A stretch of 64,000 nucleotides of DNA from Amyelois transitella (taxonomy: Eukaryota; Arthropoda; Insecta; Lepidoptera; Pyralidae), in NCBI RefSeq assembly GCF_032362555.1, contig NC_083522.1, positions 2,830,001 through 2,894,000 of the forward strand. Reading direction: 5' to 3'. The notes beneath the pieces were generated by a model. That model was not told where the DNA came from and made no database searches. It worked only from the letters and a program-made list of their open reading frames with translations. Shown here piece by piece: positions 16,928 through 29,222 of the stretch. The position numbers and the translations under genes were made by a program. Position 1 is the first letter of the stretch; each line of letters starts with the position of its first letter.

Positions 16928-19805
16928 TTGGAAGATTTACGTGTTCCACTTTGAACAAGACAAGGAATGACAATACTTGATTCAACGATTTTTACATAAT
17001 AAATTACACATTTGTAAAACCGATAGTAAAGAAAATAAGCAACCACTATAAACAACACAAAAACACAAATTTTAATAAGGTTACAAAAGCATTTTTGTTT
17101 ATATTTACGCAAACAATATAAGCGATCGAAAGAATAGAAACATATTTGACAGACGGAAGATGAATCCGAAACTGTGCAATTAATGGTACAACCAACAGTG
17201 CGGGAACTTTATATTTTTACAAAATATTTAAAATCTTGCAACAAAAAAATATGTGGGGGAAATTTTCATCATTTTACATTATATGTGAAAGTTAAGCTAA
17301 TATCATTTCATTTATTTTAAACGAGATAACTTTTTAGCGCGGAAATTTGAAAAGTTTTCAGTTAGGTCATTTACTTAAGTAGAGGTACGAACTTAATTCA
17401 ATTTTAAAAATATAACAATTGACTAGCTGTACCTACGTACTGTTTAAAATGAGAATGGAATATATCTCTAAAATCGAGTCCTATTTTTTTATTCACGATA
17501 TAAATGTAATAATAAAATAAGTGAAATGAATAGGCAAGGAAAGAAAATGTTACGCCATGTACTGATTGATCTTCCTTAATAAAAGTGAGAGTTTTTACAT
17601 TTAAGTTTATTTGTTCGTTAACGTCAAATCATCACATGATTGTTTAGGTAGTAATAGCAAAATTATCTTCGTGTAAGAACCTGTCTTATCCAATCTTTCC
17701 AGAGATGTGATAATGTAACCATGATTAGGTACCTACGCCAAGAGGAATTAGAACTAGAAGAATGAAATTGTACTCGTAACTGACCGAAGTCGGTACTTGA
17801 AAGATTGTGGGGATCTACGAGAACCCAGAAATGTCATTTTTAAATTTCTTACTGTCTGTAATTCTGTTATGTAGGTATGTCGTTCTATAATATTATGTCG
17901 TACTGTGATTCTGTTCTGTATGTTTGTATTTGCATCATGCAAAACGATTGCTTCGATTAGAATGCGGTTTTCTAAGATACGCTTAGCCTATCTTAAAAAA
18001 AAATCTCCCCCCACCTCTATATTGGGAACGGTAGAATCACTACATAGTATAAAACAAAGTCGCTATTTTAGTCTGTTTGTCTGTATGCTTAAATCTTTAA
18101 AATTACGCAACGGATTTTGATGCGGTTTTTTGTAACAGGTAGAGTGATTCAAGAGGAAGGTTTTTATGTAGGTATAATAACTTTTATAAGTTTGCACCCG
18201 TGCGAAGCCAGGGCGGGTCGCTAGTTAGGAAATAAGAGGAAGAATTAGTTAGTTCGTCTGTAACATCCAGTCACCTAACCCATTCCATGACTGGCCATAG
18301 GTAAAAAAAAAGCACAAGAACATGGATAGACTTACATGCTATTTGTAAATGGTATTTGTCCTGGTTACGCCCTAACTGGGGAAGAGCCTGAGATCCACCT
18401 TTGACTAGGTACGATTTAGGTGCAAGCAAGTCAATTTTTTATTATAAAGCGATTATCGACCCTATCAAAAATCTAAACTCAGCTTGATCATGGTAATATT
18501 ACTATAGGTAGTCCATTTCTTTGGGCGGACCCCGGTCCCCCAAAAATTTATGTAAAGGATTTTTTATTTAAAAAAAAAACATTATCTTGCTTTCAAAGTG
18601 CTTAACGCCTTACAACATCCAAGGCAAAGACATTCTTCGTACTTATTAGTTTTACATTAACCTACTTCTAGATAATTAGAGACATTATTACACTGCTAAG
18701 AAATTGATCACAAAGTAGTTATTCGAGTTTAATAAATAATTATTTTACAAATACACGTTGTTATAATTTGGTATTAAGGGACACCCACACATCTAAAATT
18801 ACACAGACATTACAAAAAGAAACCTTATTCCAATGCAAGAAAGGCAACTTCTATGGATGGGCATGGACGCCTGCTGGTGTACTTATCTTCTATTATCCTC
18901 GATATGTTGTTTATAGCCGTTGTCTAAGTAACGACATTGATTTCATAAAATCGAATCCAGAGTAACCACGACAGAACAGCTAAGTAGTCTAATAGCTCAA
19001 TTCAGTCTTAATAAAAAAATATGACAAAAGTGCTCCAACCAAGGCCGAATATGACACTAATATTATGAGAAAAATAATTTTGAATTTGGAACTACCGTTT
19101 TCGCTTAGAAATGGCTTCGATTTTGCCAGCAGGCCTTCGAAATGGGGTGAGTGAATATTTGTTACAGTAAAAAAAAAAAAGAGTTCTCAACCTAAATTTG
19201 CGGAGTTTTCATTCTGTAGTTACTTAGGTAGGATTGGTATAGATTGGACCAAAGGATTGGACCCACATTACAAGATTAGAGCTGTGGCCGTTGAGGTTCG
19301 CCGTTAATAACCAGTAGGTATCAATGCAGTTGTAATTTTTTTAATTACATAAATAATAAATTAAAAATTTTCATTGTTATTATTTTTTGTTGTGTTTCTT
19401 TAATATTTATATTCGGCTAGAGATAAACTTACTTACAAAATACGAGGGTACTTAAGAACATTCAATTGATTGCTTCTTCCTCTAGTTAAATACCTTCTCA
19501 GATATGTAAGAAAATTTGTAATGAATATACTCCTACATACCCTTTATTATTATGTAAGTAGCTACAGTAGATAGTAATATACATCACAGATTACATTAAT
19601 ACCTACCTACTCAGACAACAAACTGTAAAGAATATTTTGATACTGGCCTTGTCCAAAGGAAGTACCGTAAACATGCGATTTCTAACAAAATATCTAACAA
19701 TTCAGTAGAGTCAGACACGCGAAGTTAAGAACACAAAATCGAGAATATAACCTGCCGTTTTTGTTTTTTTTTTAATTATAAGTTCAGTAGGTTAATTTTG
19801 CTAAG
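16928..19805. other. Intergenic region between the divergent GON4L-like and ninjurin genes
   Basis: These two genes are transcribed away from each other, so both promoters should lie here, but I see no decisive core element. A dispersed repeat occupies 18037-18223. A short phrase near 18360-18420 resembles other dispersed repeats. The rest is AT-rich with no convincing exon. Confidence 0.5.
18037..18223 (+). repeat. Dispersed repeat, copy of 678-862
   Basis: Matches 678-862 along its whole length in the same orientation: aacaaagtcgctattttagt, acgcaacggattttg, gtagagtgattcaagaggaa and gcgggtcgctag. Small differences are scattered. Confidence 0.75.
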
Positions 19806-22800
19806 ATGGCTGATGATAAGGGTGATAGTGGAAGTGAAAACGGTGCTCCCACGGTCAACATTGACGAGATTGTGATAGGTCAAGCAGCTACGGATGTTAT
19901 TAGTGACGATGTGAAGTACCATTTTATATGTTTTATAATGCCGCACATAAATAATTATTACCCTAAAATTTTGAGCAAAAATATATTTAGCTTCATTCAT
20001 ACGAAAGTAACGAACCAACATAATATAAAATCTATAATGCAGATTCTAAAAACGTTAAAGTTACGACGGTACTTATATACTTTTCTATGAATTATGAATG
20101 ATAATTAGCGTAGTACGAGTAGGTACAAGAGGATTACTTTGTTAAAAGGAATGTATAAAACATGGTATCAATTATTCATTCTTTTGCTATTTTACCTCGA
20201 ATCATTGAATTAAGTATATCATTCAACAATGCGTGTTACCTAAATCTTTGACCTGAGGATTGTTAACGATCATGCAACAATTTTGGATGTGGGCTGTCGT
20301 TTTTAGATCCACCAGAACTAAAGAAAAAAAGGAAGGATAATTTTGTATATTTGCAGGTCAAGGGTCTGGACGCCAACCGCTACGCGACAAAGAAGACTGT
20401 TGCTCAGGGCATGCTGGATATAGCGCTGCTGACATCCAATGCCTCTCAACTGAAATATGTACTGCAAGTGGGGCCAAAGCATGAGTTCTATACGTTGCTG
20501 GTAGTGCTCATTTCCATCTCCATTATTCTACAGGTAAAGAGTCTTATTCTTAGATTTTCAAAATACAAATATTTGTTAGCCGTTAATTTTTTTTTCAAAT
20601 TCAATCTTTTATTTTTCTTTTTCTTAAAATGAGTCTGCATATAGCTTCCAACCAGTCCAGGTTGCTGAATTATTTTAGCCAAGTTTATGTCCAGTAGTGG
20701 ACTCAACACGATTTCAATGCTTCCCAAATTTTGCCATAATACATATGGTGTGCAAGGTCCAGAAACAAGTTTAATTATTTGAGAAGTTGGTGTTCGAGAC
20801 CGTTTCTAACAGTAGGTAAACCTATGAAATGAGTATTTTTTCTTGAGGTAGATTTAAGTTGCTTTGTAGAAGAATTATGACAAGCCAACATTTCCGTTTG
20901 CCTTGAATTTATAATATTGTGCCAGTTATTCTGTTTAAGGTAAGTAAGTACCTATATATTATAAGGGTGCAACTTATCAATATCACACAGTAATGTACAA
21001 AGACTACCAAGAGTCCATTTTATAGAAGAAAACGATTGAATCCGTTGCTGATATCGCCTGCATAACGCGCTTCGTGCGTTTGGAAGTTATCTACATAGAC
21101 GATATAGTTTTGGTTGACCTGTACCAGGTGGCGATGGGTTTTGTTCTCCTGACTTTGAATTTGCTCCGAGACTGCCGTTTCCACCAGCCTCGGCACAGCT
21201 CTTCAGCCCTGAACATCAACTACGCGACCACAGCTACTGCCTTCGTCGTGACCGTGCTTAACGTACTAGTGTCGGCCTTCGACTCATCGCTTGCTAGATA
21301 CCTTGAACTTGATTATGCTTAGCTAGTACTAAGTTTTTTGTCTGATCTGGATAAATCACTTGATAGCATGATAATTTATAGTCTTGTGGTTAGATCGGCA
21401 GGTTCTTGATCTTGATTAATCTTTTAACATAATTACTTTGATCGGATTGTAATTTTTTAAAATTACCTATATGCTGGTGATGAATTCAGGTGACGTGATG
21501 AGTCCAAGAGCAGTGAAGGTAAACTGAATGGTCGCGTATTTGATGGTCATCAGCTACACAAAATCATTACTTAGTACCAAAAAATCTGACAAATTATTAA
21601 TATACTGATTTTTAGCTTCTCGTCGGCTTACTATTCGTGGTAATTGGTGGCTTGGACCTAAATGACCACGAAGACCAACCTTCGGCGCTCGTCCTCAATG
21701 ACGTCATTGTTATATTCATATTTGTTATATCAGTTATTAATATCATCATTTCAGCATTTGGCCTAGAATATTCTAACAGCCCCTTAGTTTTGGAACGGTT
21801 AAAATATATCAACGGTGAATATTTGAGAAAAGGCAATTTTACTGTCTCCTAACTTTTGTCCAAGATAGATCGATGAATTAAAAATACATCTGCGTTCGGA
21901 CCAAAAGCCTGAAAATATTCATGTACCTACTATTTGTAGCATTTAGGTATTATAAGTAATATTCGTCATATAAGTACATATTTTTATAAGTTAGTATTAA
22001 TAAATAAGTATTAATTTTTCATTAAACGTAGTTATATGCTATGTATGAGTATTACATTTATATACTTAAAAAAAAAAAAGATTCAGATTGGTTCAGAATA
22101 AACGCAAATGTGTAATGCAAGTAGCATGCATTGACACCTAAGACTTGTCCAAGTTATGAAAGAATTTTTATTCTCAAAAATATCTTTATTAAGATTTTTT
22201 TGTTGAAATAACCATAAAATTTTGCTTCATGCAGGCATGCGCAGGGGTTTTGGCGCTGATCAACACGACTCTAGATGTCGATCACAGTCAAAGACAGAAG
22301 AAGATCTCTGATTGGCTGTACCACACCTCCATCGGGCTCATGACCGGGGTGGTGTTTTGTGACGTCATAAAGATGACATTTGGCCTTGACCCGGCCCTCT
22401 CGGAGAAAGATTCTTTTGGGAATAAATCTTCTAATAACTATTTTAGTTCTTGGCATTGAAATTGTTTTGTTAATTTTAGATTTTAATTTCACTATTCGAA
22501 GTGAATTAGTTTAGGGAAGAGGTATTAGATTTTCTGTAATAATTTATCATTAGGTAGGTATACGTTGAGCCCTGAGATTGTTCTGTTACTTTTACGGAGA
22601 AGTTTATTTTTACAAAACATTTTGAGATCTCAAAAAGTGCCATAAACTTTCACGACGCTAAGAAGAGTAAAAAATGTAGATTTTGTAATTAATTATATTA
22701 TTAGCAATGAAGGTTCTCTAGATACATAATTCCCATAATAAAACAAAGCCTTCGCCTTTTTCTGAGCTAACAGTTAGATACTAGTTTTGTCATCTATTAA

Positions 22801-23449
22801 TTATTGAGACATACCTTGGGTTAAAAAACATTCCTTGCTTCAAAAGTAGGTTTGTTATGTATATTTTTTTACCTAGGCATAAAACACAGTGCAAAGCTGG
22901 CTCGCGTCAATAGTACAGTGGCCGGCACGTAATTTGAACCTACATTCCTCCATGGATGCTGCGCAGAAGTTTTTTTTTATATGAAAAATTATTACTGCGC
23001 TTCCCGGAAGTGTAAAATTCTAGGGTCAACTTACCTATATAAAGTTCATTTACATTGGGTGCTGTATCTAATCTTATAAACTATCAACTCGTGTTCGATG
23101 TCGGTGTATCAAATTGAATTGACGGCTTCGGATTTATTAATATTTCAAAATTCAAATTTTTATCATTGATTTCAATTTATTTTTTGCCTACAGATTTTCC
23201 TTTGCACTCCCACCTCCTTAACACGATATTTGTTTTTTTGATTTATTTTTGTTTTTTTTTATTGTTTAGGTGGTGTCAGCGATAGTGGCTATAGTTCTTG
23301 GATGCATTTTCAATATAAATCGCCAACCGGATCAAGGCAAAGCTGAAATTCTGAACAACGTCAATTTAGGCTTCAAAAGTGTGACAATAGGACTTAATGT
23401 ATTGATAAGCATATTCTACTCCATTCAAGCTGATGATATTGTAGTGTGA
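19806..23449 (+). CDS. Ninjurin gene with four alternative terminal exons
   Basis: Ninjurins are small two-pass membrane proteins; NINJ1 oligomerises to rupture the plasma membrane in lytic death, and fly ninjurins also act in adhesion and stress. Constant exons: 19806-19910 (35 codons, acidic N-terminus, ATG at 19806) and 20357-20533 (59 codons). The second carries the family core: NRYATKKTVAQGMLDIALL, SNASQLKYVLQ, then the start of transmembrane helix 1 (FYTLLVVLISISIILQ). It ends in phase 0 at CAG|GTAAAG. Four downstream exons (21128-21322, 21616-21852, 22235-22459, 23270-23449) each begin in phase 0 after an AG and each finish with a stop. Each supplies the rest of helix 1, a polar loop and helix 2. 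Predicted isoforms are 158, 172, 168 and 153 residues. The donor of exon 1 (GAT|GTGAAG) is weak. Confidence 0.88.
21128..21322 (+). CDS. Ninjurin alternative terminal exon 1 (64 residues plus stop)
   Basis: Acceptor ctgtaccag at 21127. It encodes a hydrophobic start (VAMGFVLLTLNLL), a loop with C and H residues (RDCRFHQPRHSSS), then a second hydrophobic helix (TATAFVVTVLNVLVSAF) and stop after LELDYA. The NVLVSAF phrase parallels the NIFITAF of vertebrate NINJ1. No canonical AATAAA is seen before the next exon. Confidence 0.8.
   Translation: MAMGFVLLTLNLLRDCRFHQPRHSSSALNINYATTATAFVVTVLNVLVSAFDSSLARYLELDYA
21616..21852 (+). CDS. Ninjurin alternative terminal exon 2 (78 residues plus stop)
   Basis: Acceptor gatttttag at 21615. 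It encodes LLVGLLFVVIGGLDLNDHE, then a long helix (VIVIFIFVISVINIIISAFG) and a C-terminal tail (LERLKYINGEYLRKGNFTVS). SAFGLE aligns with the vertebrate TAFGVQ. Its own AATAAA is at 21999-22004. Confidence 0.85.
   Translation, partial: LLVGLLFVVIGGLDLNDHEDQPSALVLNDVIVIFIFVISVINIIISAFGLEYSNSPLVLERLKYINGEYLRKGNFTVS
22235..22459 (+). CDS. Ninjurin alternative terminal exon 3 (74 residues plus stop)
   Basis: Acceptor cttcatgcag at 22234. It encodes ACAGVLALINTTLDVDHS, a basic loop (QRQKKISDWLYH) and helix 2 (TSIGLMTGVVFCDVIKMTFG), then a polar tail rich in S and N. It is the most diverged of the four. Its own AATAAA is at 22737-22742. Confidence 0.82.
   Translation, partial: ACAGVLALINTTLDVDHSQRQKKISDWLYHTSIGLMTGVVFCDVIKMTFGLDPALSEKDSFGNKSSNNYFSSWH
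23270..23449 (+). CDS. Ninjurin alternative terminal exon 4 (59 residues plus stop)
   Basis: A very strong pyrimidine tract precedes the acceptor (attgtttag, 23269). It encodes VVSAIVAIVLGCIFNINRQ, the loop DQGKAEILNNVNLG, helix 2 (FKSVTIGLNVLISIFYSI) and stop TGA at 23447-23449. The LNN-N-G phrase matches vertebrate NINJ1 LNNLATG, so this is the most family-typical ending. AATAAA is at 23825-23830 and again at 24209-24214. Confidence 0.88.
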   Translation: MVSAIVAIVLGCIFNINRQPDQGKAEILNNVNLGFKSVTIGLNVLISIFYSIQADDIVV

Positions 23450-25221
23450 CATGTTAGAATTTCTTGATTTTTAACAATAAGAAATTGATAGATAGTATTG
23501 TATCATATTAAGTAAGTAACCACTGAGAGAATTCGTCAAATTAATGACAATATAATATTAATATCACTTTATAATTAAGTATTGCCTAATGTTAAATAAC
23601 ATTTGTGGATATATGTTACATACATTATGCAAATAAGTAGATACCAAGTTACATACATAATGTTACTTTTTAAATATAATAACCACCTACTTAGCTGCCT
23701 TCTTTCCGAGTAAATTTTCTTAGGAAAAGAAATCAATCAGCTTTAAAAAGAAAATTTTTAGTCACGTAGGTATTGCAACAAAGTACCTATGCAAAGGGAA
23801 TTTTTTGTGTCATAATATTTAACTAATAAATAACTCGTTGGGCATTTAAGTAGCTGAAATTGGTGTTACATCGAGAAAACCAAGGTATAATAATAATTCC
23901 ATATTAAACTTTTAGACACTTCAAAAACTGACTCATAGGTTTAATCAAAGAATCTTGATATATATCTATTTAAAATTATATGTTTAAATCAATTTATAGC
24001 CATGAAAAGAAAAACCAAAATTAAATAACTGATGTCATAAATCTTAATTAATTATGTAGGTACTTCCTTGCAGTACCTAAAAAGTAGACTAACGTAAATT
24101 AAAATGCGTGTTTGAAGCGATGGTAAAGTTTTCATAATTTAACAATGGTACGGATTATTATATCGCCTAGCTCGTAATCATGTAACAAGGTACCTATACT
24201 TTTTATCAATAAATTATATACTCTTAATTAAATTTAAGATTTTACTCACTGATAGTAAATAGGTAGGTACATACCCCAATTTATTTGAAATATAATAGGC
24301 CACTTATAAAATAATACCGTATGCTATACGATAATGTCCTGGATTTTTGCGTGGCTAATTGTACCTCAGTAGGTACCTACATAAATTTTTGTCATATATT
24401 ATTTTCATGTCACTCGATAAATTAATGTTTGAGAATAGTCTCAAGAAGTAGTATAGACGTGTAGAAGATGGAATTTAAAACTTTTTGAGGATATCTACAT
24501 TATTTTATGTAATTACTTAACTACTTATATGTGACGATATTTTATAACAAGCTGTAATTTCATTATACTTAATTAAAATGCATACACTACATGTTTTATT
24601 CTTTTTACTAAGATCTTACCCTTCTTTATACAATGAAATTACGTCTTTATCCCTCTTAGAGTAGAGCACCAAAAGTCTCTAAAAAACTTGAAGGTTCCAA
24701 CAATTTCCTGCAATAAATAGCCGACCACACACCACTCTATCTCTTTTCCGTAAGTGTTGAAATGTTTGTTGTGTAGGCCAGCTGTTTGACTTAATTACCT
24801 TGAGAATAAAGAAAAGTTTAAATTATTTCAAAAGTTCCACGATTCTTTCACGCGTGTGCGTTGCGGTCTGTCTGTTAGATATGCAAGGATAAAAAAAAAC
24901 CTGAGCTGTCACTGTCGGTCTGAATGACGTTGACAACAATAATATTGACATTTAAGTTTCTTCCTGTCCTTTTCCCAATTCCAGCCCTTGAGAACTTTCC
25001 ATTTTTACTGAATCAATAAGTTACTTGGGTTGACTTCTAAAGAAAGCTCTAAGTATAGATGTATATAACTCTTTCCCACGCGCTAGTTAAATACGTCAAG
25101 TATTGTTCATTGTGGTTAATTACCGGTCATTCGTGTTCACGGACCGAGTGATAGTCGAGGCTGCCACACACCGAAGATAACGAGTTCGCCGTTCCATTGC
25201 CTTCGCCTGTCGTTTGGGAAT
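23450..25221. other. Ninjurin 3' UTR and intergenic DNA
   Basis: AT-rich and lacking coding signal. It contains frequent taggtac-type motifs and a weak, decayed family A fragment around 24630-24680 (acgtctttatccct). Nothing else is recognised. Confidence 0.5.
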
Positions 25222-25226
25222 TCAGT
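25222..25226 (+). promoter_or_regulatory. Candidate arthropod initiator TCAGT for dihydropteridine reductase
   Basis: TCAGT lies 35 bp upstream of the ATG at 25261, in a locally GC-richer stretch. It matches the insect initiator consensus. No TATA box is evident about 30 bp upstream. This is a prediction by motif only. Confidence 0.4.
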
Positions 25227-25260
25227 TGGATTTTAATCGCGACAGTAGTAAGACGTGACA

Positions 25261-25995
25261 ATGGCTAGTGGCAGAATTGTAGTATACGGAGGCCGCGGCG
25301 CGCTTGGAGCCGCATGCGTTAACCATTTCAAGTCAGCGAATTGGTGGGTGGCCAATGTGGATTTGAACCCGAACGAGAGCGCCGACGTTAATATTACGGT
25401 CCCTAAAGATGGTTCTTGGGTCCAGCAAGAAGAACACGTTGTTAAGGAACTCGGCGAAGCGCTGCAAGGTCAGAAAGTGAATGCGGTGATTTGCGTGGCC
25501 GGCGGCTGGGCTGGCGGTAACGCGGCCAAGGAACTCTGCAAGCAAGCGGATCTCATGTGGCGCCAATCAGTTTGGAGCTCAACTATCGCGGCCACACTTG
25601 CTGCTAAATACCTCACTCCTGGTGGATTGTTAGCTTTAACTGGTGCTAAGGCCGCATTAGAACCGACACCTGGTATGATTGGTTATGGTCTTGCCAAAGG
25701 TGCCGTGCACCAGTTAACAAAATCTCTTGGTGCCAAAGACTCAGGGCTGCCAGAAAACTCGTTAGCAGTGGCTATACTGCCTGTAACATTAGACACAGAA
25801 ATGAACAGGAAGTGGATGCCTAAAGCAGACTTCAGCAGTTGGACCCCCCTTAAGTTTGTTGCGGAGTTGTTTGAGAAGTGGATCAAGGGGGAGCAGCGTC
25901 CAGAGAGTGGCAGCCTGGTTGCCCTTGTTACTAAGAATAATGTCACTGAGCTTATTGTCAACAAAGACAATGTTACTGAAGCTATTATTCAGTAA
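25261..25995 (+). CDS. Dhpr: Dihydropteridine reductase, intronless
   Basis: Short-chain dehydrogenase/reductase that uses NADH to regenerate tetrahydrobiopterin from quinonoid dihydrobiopterin, supplying aromatic amino-acid hydroxylases (and, in insects, pigment and monoamine pathways). It is cytosolic and dimeric. It has 244 residues, the usual family length. Motifs: an N-terminal Rossmann turn VVYGGRGALG (about residues 7-16), NWWVANVDLN, ICVAGGWAGGNA (about 78-89), the active-site YGLAKGAVHQL (YxxxK, about 142-152), and LPVTLDTEMNR with ADFSSWTPL near the C-terminus. The ATG at 25261 is chosen over any GTG upstream because it aligns with the family start. Nothing is broken. No intron interrupts it, and the 3' UTR runs to AATAAA at 26320-26325. 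Confidence 0.96.
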   Translation: MASGRIVVYGGRGALGAACVNHFKSANWWVANVDLNPNESADVNITVPKDGSWVQQEEHVVKELGEALQGQKVNAVICVAGGWAGGNAAKELCKQADLMWRQSVWSSTIAATLAAKYLTPGGLLALTGAKAALEPTPGMIGYGLAKGAVHQLTKSLGAKDSGLPENSLAVAILPVTLDTEMNRKWMPKADFSSWTPLKFVAELFEKWIKGEQRPESGSLVALVTKNNVTELIVNKDNVTEAIIQ

Positions 25996-26319
25996 ATCTG
26001 GCCAATCTTATAACTATATAAAAGACAATTTGATTGTCAGTATTGTAACTTGATGTTATTGATGTTACTTATTTTACAAGTCTTCTGAAAGCATTTAATT
26101 GTGATTATTCTAAACTTTAAATGTATGTAGTAACTACTTATATTAACATCTTGGAATATTGTACAAGACTGTCAAGCGAAAACAAGTATTTATAACAAGC
26201 AAGTAATATGCTTTTAATGTCTCAAGTATATCAGACAATAAGGGAACAAATCTCATACTTAGTAGTGTGATGTCTGTGAATGTTATTTTTACATAATTTA
26301 TGTGATATTTTAAGAGTAT

Positions 26320-26325
26320 AATAAA
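26320..26325 (+). terminator. Polyadenylation signal AATAAA of dihydropteridine reductase
   Basis: Canonical hexamer about 325 bp past the stop, followed by a TG-rich stretch. Confidence 0.6.
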
Positions 26326-26344
26326 TGTTGAATCATTATGCTAG

Positions 26345-29026
26345 TTTTTTAATAAACAAATGTATCATATGATAAAAGTTCATAGTCTGATAAGGCAGGT
26401 CAATCTTTCTTGATACTTTTAGTGAGGCAATCTTGAGAAATGATAAAATGAAATCCATGTTTTTAGTCAATATTTTACAAGGATCTGCATTTTGTTTCAT
26501 TTTGGGTTTAACTATTATTTTGTTTAAAAAAAACCCTATTCACAGTATACTTAGGTTTAATATTTTTTTTTTATAATTAAAGAACAAAATGTTAAATATT
26601 ACACGTACCTACCTAATTTCTGGCCTAGCAAGGTTTAATACACTTAACTACCAGGAATGTTTTGTCTAAATGCATTCGCTAAATGGCTCGTTCCATGACG
26701 TATCGACGTATCAATTCAAGTGTCCAACAGAATGAGTCAGCGGCGTTTCCCATTTGGCAGTTTGGTAAATAAAATACGAAGTTTTCCTCCATCTTGCAGG
26801 AAAAATACATAGATTATATAGCTTATCAATTAAAAAAGCGTTAGAAACCCCTACGTACGATTTTGAGGTCCCTAAACTAGCGCTATCTACTAATAAAAAG
26901 CACTCCGATAACTTTTACTATTACACTTTAAAGGCGAATGATTGGGCTATTTTTTTGTCGTGCAGCAGTGACAAAATCACTTTCGCTCGTGACGTAAAAG
27001 TAGTGCAGGTAATTGGTAAAACTAAGATTGCGTAATGTAATTATGTACCTATTTATAATCAATTTTAAGTAAGTACTTACGCACTTTTCATGAATTAATG
27101 CTTACCTCGTGATGGTTTTAGAACTGATGACGTTCGTGATGAATAAGTCTGGTTTACAGCACAAGTGAAAAGTAGGAAAGCGGACCCTTGGTCCCGAAGC
27201 CAATTGTCCAAACTCGTAGAGATGGGAGAAAGAGACTGGCACATAATTGTACTTATCGGATTGTATCCAATCAAATGCAGTAACAAGTTAAGAAGCAAGT
27301 TTTACAAATCATATGAAGTAAATGATAATCGAATAATGTTATTCAGTAGATGCCTCTTAATTTTATACGTTTTGAGATCTAAGTATTCTAAGGGATTCTA
27401 TCGAAATTTCCAATAGTAGGCAATTAAAATTATCGGAATGCGCCTTAAAAATTTGCACCATAGGTACATCAATTTGAAAACGGACAAACACTTTTGCTCG
27501 GAATTAAAAGCAGGCGCTGAATATTCTTTGCCTATGATATACTTACACACCTTTCTGTTCCAGTATGTTATAGCAAAATTTCAAAGTAAATATTGTTTAC
27601 TATGGTTCCCCCACACCTTTAGAATAGAACAACTTCAAATCTTTGCCGTGGACGTCGTAACATGCGAATGCGACTCCCTTAGTCGCATTGATTTCATGGG
27701 GTTGAGTTCGACAACTGAGCACCCTCTTACAGGTTGATTGAAAGAGCAACATTAAAATTTTTAAGAATCGAAAACAGGCTAATTAATAAACAAGCACTTT
27801 TATACACAATTTAATAAAATAAAGAGATATCTTAACTTGACTTAACTATAAAAGTTCTACTAAACGAGAAACATTAGGAATCTACGTAGATTTTTAAACA
27901 ACTTTTATTACCTTAATATAGGCATTCACTTAATATAAAAAATCTTATTAACCAACTAAAAAAAATAAATAAAATCTTAAAGTATCTTACCATATAAAGA
28001 TGAGTTATATTGAGATTCATAATATCTAATAATTATCATTTAAATGTTGTTCTTAAGTTAACTTCTCATAGTTAGAAAGACATTATATTATAAAACTATC
28101 AGAGACCTAACTGTACCTAAGGTACTGGTCATTTTAATACGACATGGCAAGGACTACTAGAATCAAGAAGTTCTTATACTTCTTGAATGAAACCAATATT
28201 ACATTTTACAATATCCTCTCCATGTAACTATGTTTTATTTTACCAAATTTATGGGGCGATAATTATTTATTTTATTTATTCACATGTTTTATGTTATAGT
28301 TATGTATATTTTTAAGTTCAAGTGATATAGTTACCAATTTAAGTGATACATGATTTTCATTCCATTTTTCTTATAATGTCATAGCTGATATTTTCTTAGT
28401 AGTAAAACATCATTGTTTTAATTACTTATAAAGTTTTGTAAATACAAGTTTAACATTGTTTCCATGAAATGAAAGACATAATTCTTTATTCCTTTCAAAT
28501 TGGGAATTATTTGAGTCCCACAAATCGGTGGTATATTACCAAGATAAATAATCTCACATTCTTAACGCAAAAGCGTTTTAAACTACAATTGATATATTAT
28601 GTAGAGCGTATTAATAGAGAGTACGAGTCTACGAGTATTATGAATGTTGGCATATTTTCGTCCTTTGAAACCTTGAAATAAAAAAGATATTTAGGACTCC
28701 GAACAGAGTTCCGAAGTTTCCGAAGTTTGACTACCAGTGTGTTTAAGGATCCACACACACATAGAATTATAACTTAAAAATACATTGTTCAGCAAGCGAA
28801 TAAACTGACTTTGATGTGGTCTTTAACCGTAAGCCTTTTTGTCGATAAGTAACGAATTATAATTGTAGGAGAGCCAAGTCAAGGTTGTTCTAAAAAGACG
28901 ACCTCAATGAAGAATCAGTGTGGATGAAGCGAGAGAAGTCGGCAAGATCCTCAGCCTACCAGAAAAGAGACGTGATTATAGTTATACGTGTATTTTCTCT
29001 CAATCAATACGCTCTTCAAACAGCTC
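26345..29026. other. Intergenic, AT-rich, no gene recognised
   Basis: Between the reductase and the convergent end of the CSP gene. The open frames at 27165-27416, 27438-27737 and 28469-28681 show no family motif, low-complexity support or splice context. The 3' UTR of the minus-strand CSP gene must extend into the right-hand end. Confidence 0.5.
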
Positions 29027-29222
29027 CTACCGTCCAACGACGGCCCTAACAGTGTTCCTCAGTATATCAGTGACGAGTTCAGTTGTCCTAATAATCTTAT
29101 ATCCGATCTGGTCAATGAGTGTGATGGCTGTGGTGAACGGAGGAGACATGTCGTTGTTCGGGCGGAGAGGGAACCGCGTCGGCATAGAGTCGGAGGCGGC
29201 TGCCGTCCATATCATTGTTGGC
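29027..29222 (-). CDS. CSP exon 5: C-terminal segment and stop
   Basis: Acceptor tttttttcag, phase 2, stop TAG at 29027-29029. It encodes MPTRFPLRPNNDMSPPFTTA and then a helix-prone end (LIDQIGYKIIRTTELVTDI, LRNTVRAVVGR). It has no similarity that I recognise. Confidence 0.78.

Noticed and set aside
27438-27737. Plus-strand frame of 99 codons
   Set aside because: No family motif, codon signal or splice context; plausible by chance in this AT-rich intergenic region.
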